A stretch of DNA of 64,000 bases from Ciceribacter sichuanensis (lineage in GTDB: Bacteria > Pseudomonadota > Alphaproteobacteria > Rhizobiales > Rhizobiaceae): contig NZ_JAMXLX010000006.1 of NCBI RefSeq assembly GCF_024055605.1, positions 186,001 through 250,000 on the forward strand, read 5' to 3'. The translations under genes were made by a program, and so were the position numbers. The notes under the pieces were generated by a model. It made no database searches, was not told the origin of the DNA, and was given only the letters and a program-made list of their open reading frames with translations. Shown here piece after piece: positions 60,501 through 64,000 of this stretch (position 1 is its first letter; each line of letters opens with the position of its first letter).

Positions 60501-60650
60501 GAAATCAGGATCTTCCTTCTGTCCCATGCGCGTGAGGCCGAGAACGCCGGTGATCAGGATCAGGCCGAACAGGAAGCGCGCGATGCTGGGGTGGCCAATG
60601 GCCCACCGCGAGAGGTTGAAGGGGCGCTTTTCTTCGCTCGATTTCGTCAT
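57513..60650 (-). CDS. RND efflux transporter, inner-membrane pump (HAE1/AcrB family)
   Basis: A 1045-aa proton-driven pump with the standard RND size and layout: helix 1, a large periplasmic loop, helices 2-7, a second loop and helices 8-12. The paired Asp410-Asp411 of transmembrane helix 4 (LGLLVDDAMIVVE), needed for proton flow, are present. N-terminal blocks are GQKEDPDF and VWPGSS. It lies 26 bp after the adaptor gene. No outer-membrane channel gene is in the window, so it probably uses a TolC-type protein encoded elsewhere. The likely role is export of toxic organic compounds; specificity is unknown. Confidence 0.9.
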   Translation of the reverse strand: MTKSSEEKRPFNLSRWAIGHPSIARFLFGLILITGVLGLTRMGQKEDPDFTFRVMVVQAVWPGSSIQEMQDQVVNKIERKLQETPHLDWVKSYTRAGSAIITLQVKGDTNAADVADAFYQVRKKVGDISSELPEGLLGPYFNDEFGDTYITLHSISGEGFTFPELKKIAIQARDMLLTTPGVEKAVILGDQPEKIFIDVSSKALAERGLTLLDLQNAIKGQNNVDAAGTVDTGVRSVRISVEGDVKRAEDIRELRLNAGGQITRLGDIATVTAGLEDPYQRKFRFNGADSVQVGVVMAKGFKVTDVGDAVEATYHRFEESLPYGVSVQQISNQPEVVTEAVGEFMKALVEALVIVLVVSFLSIGWRSGLVIAITIPLVLAATFAIMYELGIDLQRISLGALIIALGLLVDDAMIVVELMERKLEEGLVKIEAASFAYSSTAFPMLTGTLITTAGFIPVGFAASTAGEYVRSLFYVVGIALVTSWFVAVYFTPWLGHMILKQRAHAGEHHDVFDTRFYRGLRSTVGWAVHHRIIVLVMTLVTFVTSLWAFQFIPQNFFPQSSRPEILVDLWLPEGTSIKEVETQARALEGKIMDDPDKKFVATYIGEGAPRFFLPLDQQLRNPNFAQMLVMANDEPARERLIVKLRGILADDFPSIRGKVDRLFLGPPTGWPVQMRVMGQDRQEVRRIADEVKARFDADPRLSAVHDDWLEPVAAMKLVIDQDRARALGVTSQRIRQMLQAAMSGVPLDDFRDGEETVSIVLREQDDTRSLLSAVNSVYVPTDFGGFVPVSQLARIEPVLEQGIEWRRNRLPTITVRATLPDNVQPNDVVMKMYADMKDLRDSLPAGYSIEIQGGAEDAAESQASIAAKAPVMLLVIVVLLMAQLQHFGKAMLVLATGPLGIIGAAAALLISGAPFGFVAILGVIALLGIIIRNSIILIDQIDQDIKAGMARQEAIIGAAVRRFRPIMLTALTAVLALIPISRGVFWGPLAYAMMGGILVATVLTILVLPAAYALFFGREPKAHTDTPDSIAEEETMPHPTAMAAE

Positions 60651-60676
60651 GACGATATTCCTTCCAACCGGCCGGT

Positions 60677-61813
60677 TCAGCGAACGGCGTCCGAGGGGCG
60701 CAGAAGAGCGGATTCTTCCTGGGGCAATTTCACCTTGAGGTCGTCACGCATGAACTGCGTGCCGGCCGCGACCACCAGGTCATCAGGCTTCACACCGCTC
60801 GACACGTTGACGCCATCGGCGGTGAATTCCGCGACGCGGATTTCGCGCGCGCTGACCGTGGAGGTCTGCGGGTCGACCACCCAGACGATCTTCTGTCCGT
60901 TCCTTTCGGCAAGGGCCGAAAGCGGGACAGCCAGATAGCCCTTGGTGTTTTCCCTTGCGGCCTCGATGGTGGCGGTCATGCCGAGAAGAACCTGGGCGTT
61001 GTCGGGCAGGCTGATCCTGACGGCGAAAGTGCGCGATTGCGTGTCGGCGCTGCCGGAGACTTCCCGCACCCTGCCGTCGATGGCGAGCGTGTGATCCGAC
61101 CAGAAGCTGGCCTTCACCGTCTTGCCGGGACGGAAGTCCGCGATGTCGCCTTCCGGAACCGCGATCTGCACTTCCTTCTCATTGTCGAGGGCAACGGTGG
61201 CGACCGGCGTACCCGCGGCAACGACGGCGCCGGTGTCGGAGCTGATCGCGGTGACGATCCCTTCCCGGTCGGACTTGAGCTCGGTGTAGGAAACCTGGTT
61301 CCTCGCCTGATCGAGCGTTGAAATCGCGGCATCACGCGTGGATACCGCCTGATCGTAATTGAGGCGGGCCTGCTCCACCTGGGACTTGGCGGTTACGCTC
61401 TTGTCGAAGAGCTGCTGCGCGCGCTTGTTGGCGAGATCAGCGGTCGCGACCGCAGTTTCGGCCGCGGCGAGACTGGCCTCGGCGGTTCTGACGCTCAACT
61501 GGTAGTCGGTCGGATCGATCCTTGCGAGGATATCGCCCGGCCTGACGCGGTCACCCACATTGACCCGGCGCTCGATGATCTTGCCCGCGACCCGGAAGCC
61601 GAGGCTCGTTTCGACACGGGCCTTGACGGTGCCTGAATAAATTGCGGCCTGCTCGTGCGATGTCGCGGAGATGCGCGCGATCTTCACCGGGCGGATAGGT
61701 TCCTTCGTCTCTGCCTGCTTTTCCTCGCTGCACCCGGATACGCCGAGCGCAAGGGCGAAAACGAGCGCCAGAGCGGGGAATTTTGAAAATAGGAAATCTC
61801 TCAGCGAAGTCAT
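60677..61813 (-). CDS. RND efflux periplasmic adaptor (membrane fusion lipoprotein)
   Basis: A 378-aa HlyD/AcrA-type adaptor. It has a lipoprotein signal with lipobox ALGVSGC (Cys28). The barrel-sandwich hybrid domain is split around a helical hairpin rich in Ala/Gln (AEASLAAAETAVATADLANKRAQ), followed by the beta-barrel and membrane-proximal parts. GAGGATG fits ATG 61813. It links the pump to the outer-membrane channel. It lies between tetR and the pump gene on the same strand. Confidence 0.9.
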   Translation of the reverse strand: MTSLRDFLFSKFPALALVFALALGVSGCSEEKQAETKEPIRPVKIARISATSHEQAAIYSGTVKARVETSLGFRVAGKIIERRVNVGDRVRPGDILARIDPTDYQLSVRTAEASLAAAETAVATADLANKRAQQLFDKSVTAKSQVEQARLNYDQAVSTRDAAISTLDQARNQVSYTELKSDREGIVTAISSDTGAVVAAGTPVATVALDNEKEVQIAVPEGDIADFRPGKTVKASFWSDHTLAIDGRVREVSGSADTQSRTFAVRISLPDNAQVLLGMTATIEAARENTKGYLAVPLSALAERNGQKIVWVVDPQTSTVSAREIRVAEFTADGVNVSSGVKPDDLVVAAGTQFMRDDLKVKLPQEESALLRPSDAVR

Positions 61814-61874
61814 GTTCGCATCCTCGATAATAATAGAAATTCTGTTCAACGGAAGCAGACGACCGGCGCCTACC

Positions 61875-62483
61875 TTATTTTTTCAATGCACGAATGGCGA
61901 AGTCGACCAGTTCAGACGTGGTTGCACGGTTTTCCTTGGCCATGCATTGGGCCACCATTTGCGGATGACAGAGGCTGACCGTGGCGGCGCCAAAGCATCT
62001 TGCGGCTGCAACCGGGTCCTGTTCGGCAAATTCCCCTGTTGCGATGCCTTCCCTGATGATCTCGGCGACCAGATCCTGAACCCTGTCGATGTGACGCTCG
62101 ATCACCTGCCAGTCGCGCTCGATGGCGACGATGATCATTTCATGCACCTTGTGCTCGTCGAGCATGGTTTCGACCGTCCAGCGATGCTGCTGCTCGACAT
62201 AGCGGCGCAACCGCATCTCCGCACTGTCGGAACTATGGCGCGTATCATAGGCCTGCTTGTAGCAGGTCCCCAGCATGCGCGCGCAGATTGCCTGGTGAAT
62301 TTCCACCTTGGAGCCGAAGAAGCGATAGATGTTGGCCGTGGACATGCCGAGTTCACCGGCGATGTCGGCCACCGTCGTCTTGCTGTAGCCGTAGTGCCGG
62401 AACGTCCGCTCGGCCGCATCGAGAATACGGGTGGCGGTATCGCGGCGGGCTTCTTCCACGTCGATTTCCGGCATCTGGTTCAT
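61875..62483 (-). CDS. TetR-family repressor of the RND operon
   Basis: A 202-aa regulator with an N-terminal helix-turn-helix (TTVADIAGELGMSTANIYRFFGSK, about 36-59) and an alpha-helical ligand domain. AAGG stands before ATG 62483. It is the first gene of the tetR-adaptor-pump operon, so it probably represses its own operon from the 48-bp palindrome that ends 10 bp before its start codon and releases it when an exported compound binds. Confidence 0.88.
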   Translation of the reverse strand: MNQMPEIDVEEARRDTATRILDAAERTFRHYGYSKTTVADIAGELGMSTANIYRFFGSKVEIHQAICARMLGTCYKQAYDTRHSSDSAEMRLRRYVEQQHRWTVETMLDEHKVHEMIIVAIERDWQVIERHIDRVQDLVAEIIREGIATGEFAEQDPVAAARCFGAATVSLCHPQMVAQCMAKENRATTSELVDFAIRALKK

Positions 62484-62492
62484 GGTCTGCCT

Positions 62493-62540
62493 TATGAGTT
62501 ACGACTGACGAAATTCGAATTTCGTCAGTCGTAACTCATA
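62493..62540. promoter_or_regulatory. Perfect 48-bp palindrome, probable TetR operator
   Basis: Two exact 24-bp arms meet at a central AATTCGAATT with no spacer; the centre is between 62516 and 62517. The arms contain GAGTTACGACTGACGAAATT. The inner 22 bp (TGACGAAATTCG and its mirror) are of usual operator size, so the full element may be two nested sites. It overlaps a candidate -10 box and touches the tetR ribosome site. Confidence 0.85.
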
Positions 62541-62556
62541 GTCTGTCATTCGTCAA
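62528..62556 (-). promoter_or_regulatory. Candidate promoter of the tetR-RND operon
   Basis: On the minus strand TTGACG (62551-62556), a 17-bp spacer and TACGAC (62528-62533) form a weak sigma-70-type promoter. The -10 and the start point fall inside the palindrome, so a bound repressor would block it. Confidence 0.4.
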
Positions 62557-62571
62557 TTCAAACCAGGCGAC

Positions 62572-62602
62572 AAAAAAGGAGAGGCATCGTGAATGCCTCT
62601 CC
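62572..62602 (-). terminator. Rho-independent terminator of the aldehyde dehydrogenase gene
   Basis: On the minus strand a perfect 10-bp stem GGAGAGGCAT / ATGCCTCTCC with a 5-nt loop is followed by six T residues. It separates the dehydrogenase from the tetR operon. Confidence 0.88.
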
Positions 62603-62636
62603 CGTTCACTGCTGTTTTGGACCGACTTGCGGCGCT

Positions 62637-63998
62637 TCAGAAGTGCGCGTCGATATCGACCACGCCGATCAGCTTGTGATTGACGAACTCCTTCAGGCCG
62701 AGCCCGATGAGTTCACGTCCGTAGCCGGAGCGGCGAATGCCGCCGAATGGAAGGTCGGCTTCCACCTTGGTCGGATGGTTGACGAAGACCATGCCGGTGG
62801 AGATGCGCCTGGCCACGTCCGCGCCGTGCGCCGGATTGGAGGTGAAGACCGATCCGCCGAGACCGAATGGCGAGTCGTTGGCGATGCGCACGGCATCGTC
62901 CTCGTCCTTCGCCCGAAACAGCATGGAGACGGGGCCGAAGAATTCCCAGTAGCGGGCCGGGTTGTCCTCGGCGACGTCGGTCAGGATGGTCGGCTGCACG
63001 AAGGCGCCCTGATTGGGAACGGCGGGGCCGACTTCCTCGGCCTTGGCGCCGAGCTTGACGGCTTCGCGGATCTTTTCCTTCACCTCGTCGGCCGCACCCT
63101 GCGAGGAGAGCGGAGCGAGCGTCGTCTTCGGGTCGAAGGGATCGCCTGCCACGAGGCCGGCCACGCCCTTGCGGTATTTTTCAAGGTAGGCGTCGTAGAC
63201 GTCTTCGACGATGATCATGCGCTTGGAGGAGACGCAGACCTGGCCGCCGTTCCAGTGTCGTCCGAAGACGCCCCAGTTGACGGTCTTGTCGAGATCGGCG
63301 TCGGCCAGCACGACGAAGGCGTCGGCCCCGCCAAGTTCCAGCGTCGATTTCTTGAGCGCCTTGCCCGCTTGCGCCGCCACGACGGAGCCGGCACCCTCGG
63401 AACCTGTCAGCGCCACGCCATGAACCCGGTCGTCATTGAGGATCAGTTCGATCTGCGAGCGGGTGGCGTAAAGGTTGCGGAACGCGCCCTCGGGAAGCCC
63501 CGCTTCCCTCATCAGCGCCTCGAATGCGGCCGCACTCTGCGGCACGTTCGACGCATGCTTCAGGAGCACCGTGTTGCCGGCCGAAAGCTGCGGCGCGATG
63601 ATGCGGGCGATCTGGTAATAGGGGAAGTTCCACGGCTCGATGGCGAGCAGCACGCCGAGCGGCTCATGCACGATGATATTGTCGCCCTCGGTCGGATCGA
63701 GAACGGGCAGCTTTTCGGGCTTCAGCAGTTCCTCGGCGTTACGGACATAATATTCGAATATCTTGGCCGAAAGCTCGACCTCGGCCTTCGCTTCGGCAAA
63801 CAGCTTGCCCATTTCCAGCGTCAAGAGCTTTGCATAGGCATCGCTGTTCTTGCGGAGAAGATCGGCGGCTTTCTGGAGGATACGGCCGCGGTCGGCAAAG
63901 GATGCGTCCTTCCACGACAGGAAGGCATTATGCGCATTTGCGATCGCGTCGCGGACTTCCGCGTCCGTGGCGTCGGCAAATGTCTTGATGGTTTCGCC
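62637..63998 (-). CDS. Succinate-semialdehyde dehydrogenase-like aldehyde dehydrogenase (5' truncated)
   Basis: The visible part is 453 residues of a class 3-like NAD(P)-dependent aldehyde dehydrogenase; the start lies beyond the window end. The reading frame stays open past the internal Met at 63824 to the last base. It has the oxyanion Asn region (EPWNFPYYQ), the catalytic Glu in LELGG, the catalytic Cys in GGQVCVSSKR, and LTGSEGAG as the cofactor loop. It would oxidise succinate semialdehyde or a similar short aldehyde acid in the cytoplasm. A strong terminator follows. Other aldehyde acids are possible substrates. Confidence 0.85.
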   Translation of the reverse strand, partial: GETIKTFADATDAEVRDAIANAHNAFLSWKDASFADRGRILQKAADLLRKNSDAYAKLLTLEMGKLFAEAKAEVELSAKIFEYYVRNAEELLKPEKLPVLDPTEGDNIIVHEPLGVLLAIEPWNFPYYQIARIIAPQLSAGNTVLLKHASNVPQSAAAFEALMREAGLPEGAFRNLYATRSQIELILNDDRVHGVALTGSEGAGSVVAAQAGKALKKSTLELGGADAFVVLADADLDKTVNWGVFGRHWNGGQVCVSSKRMIIVEDVYDAYLEKYRKGVAGLVAGDPFDPKTTLAPLSSQGAADEVKEKIREAVKLGAKAEEVGPAVPNQGAFVQPTILTDVAEDNPARYWEFFGPVSMLFRAKDEDDAVRIANDSPFGLGGSVFTSNPAHGADVARRISTGMVFVNHPTKVEADLPFGGIRRSGYGRELIGLGLKEFVNHKLIGVVDIDAHF

Positions 63999-64000
63999 GG

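Noticed and set aside
1..64000. tRNA, rRNA, CRISPR, insertion sequence, prophage or defence genes
   Set aside because: I looked through the gaps and gene products and saw none; all sizeable gaps are accounted for by promoters, hairpins or short repeats.

Overview
The window is GC-rich and densely coded, with short intergenic gaps and many ATGA start/stop overlaps. It looks like chromosome or chromid DNA of an alphaproteobacterium of the order Hyphomicrobiales (Rhizobiales), most likely a Rhizobiaceae-type organism such as Agrobacterium, Rhizobium, Shinella or Ensifer. The clues are four complete ABC importers, each in an operon with catabolic enzymes, palindromic intergenic repeats of the rhizobial kind, a D-aminopeptidase very like the Ochrobactrum enzyme, and a tagatose kinase/GatZ pair like the one in Agrobacterium. 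I see no rRNA, tRNA, CRISPR array, transposase or phage gene. The first gene (response regulator) and the last gene (aldehyde dehydrogenase) are cut by the window ends.

Layout. 0-1.9 kb: end of a stand-alone receiver protein and three small orphan genes. 1.9-6.4 kb: MFS transporter, FAD monooxygenase, (S)-ureidoglycine aminohydrolase and a zinc alcohol dehydrogenase. 6.7-8.8 kb: AraC and LysR regulators. 9.0-18.1 kb: a diaminopimelate-decarboxylase-like gene, a Dpp/Opp-type peptide importer (SBP, two permeases, two ATPases), a cytosolic YkuD-fold protein and a D-aminopeptidase, which together suggest salvage of D-residue or cell-wall peptides. 18.2-25.2 kb: a CUT2 sugar operon (SBP, permease, ATPase, PfkB kinase, GatZ, LacI), best read as D-tagatose uptake and conversion to fructose-6-phosphate. 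25.6-34.2 kb: an RpiR regulator, an N-formylglutamate-amidohydrolase-family enzyme and a DAO-type flavoprotein, divergent from a second peptide-type importer whose two ATPases are fused.

34.2-53.1 kb is a three-operon catabolic island. It holds three related FAD_binding_2 (ketosteroid-dehydrogenase-like) flavoproteins, two NIPSNAP proteins, a TIM-barrel protein, a Gfo/Idh/MocA oxidoreductase, an NAD-dependent epimerase, an atypical shikimate-dehydrogenase homologue, two SDRs, a complete Liv-type importer, and IclR and AraC regulators. I infer catabolism of an alicyclic acid or polyol that is dehydrogenated stepwise, but the substrate is unknown. 53.1-57.4 kb: DeoR, an MFS permease, a VOC protein, an MFS exporter and an ArsR-type repressor. 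57.5-62.5 kb: a tetR-MFP-RND efflux operon behind a perfect 48-bp palindrome. The window ends in a succinate-semialdehyde-dehydrogenase-like gene.

The most notable regulatory finds are the 48-bp palindrome ahead of tetR, three matching 18-bp dyads that link the ArsR gene to the neighbouring MFS exporter, and GC-rich hairpins placed directly after all four periplasmic binding-protein genes.
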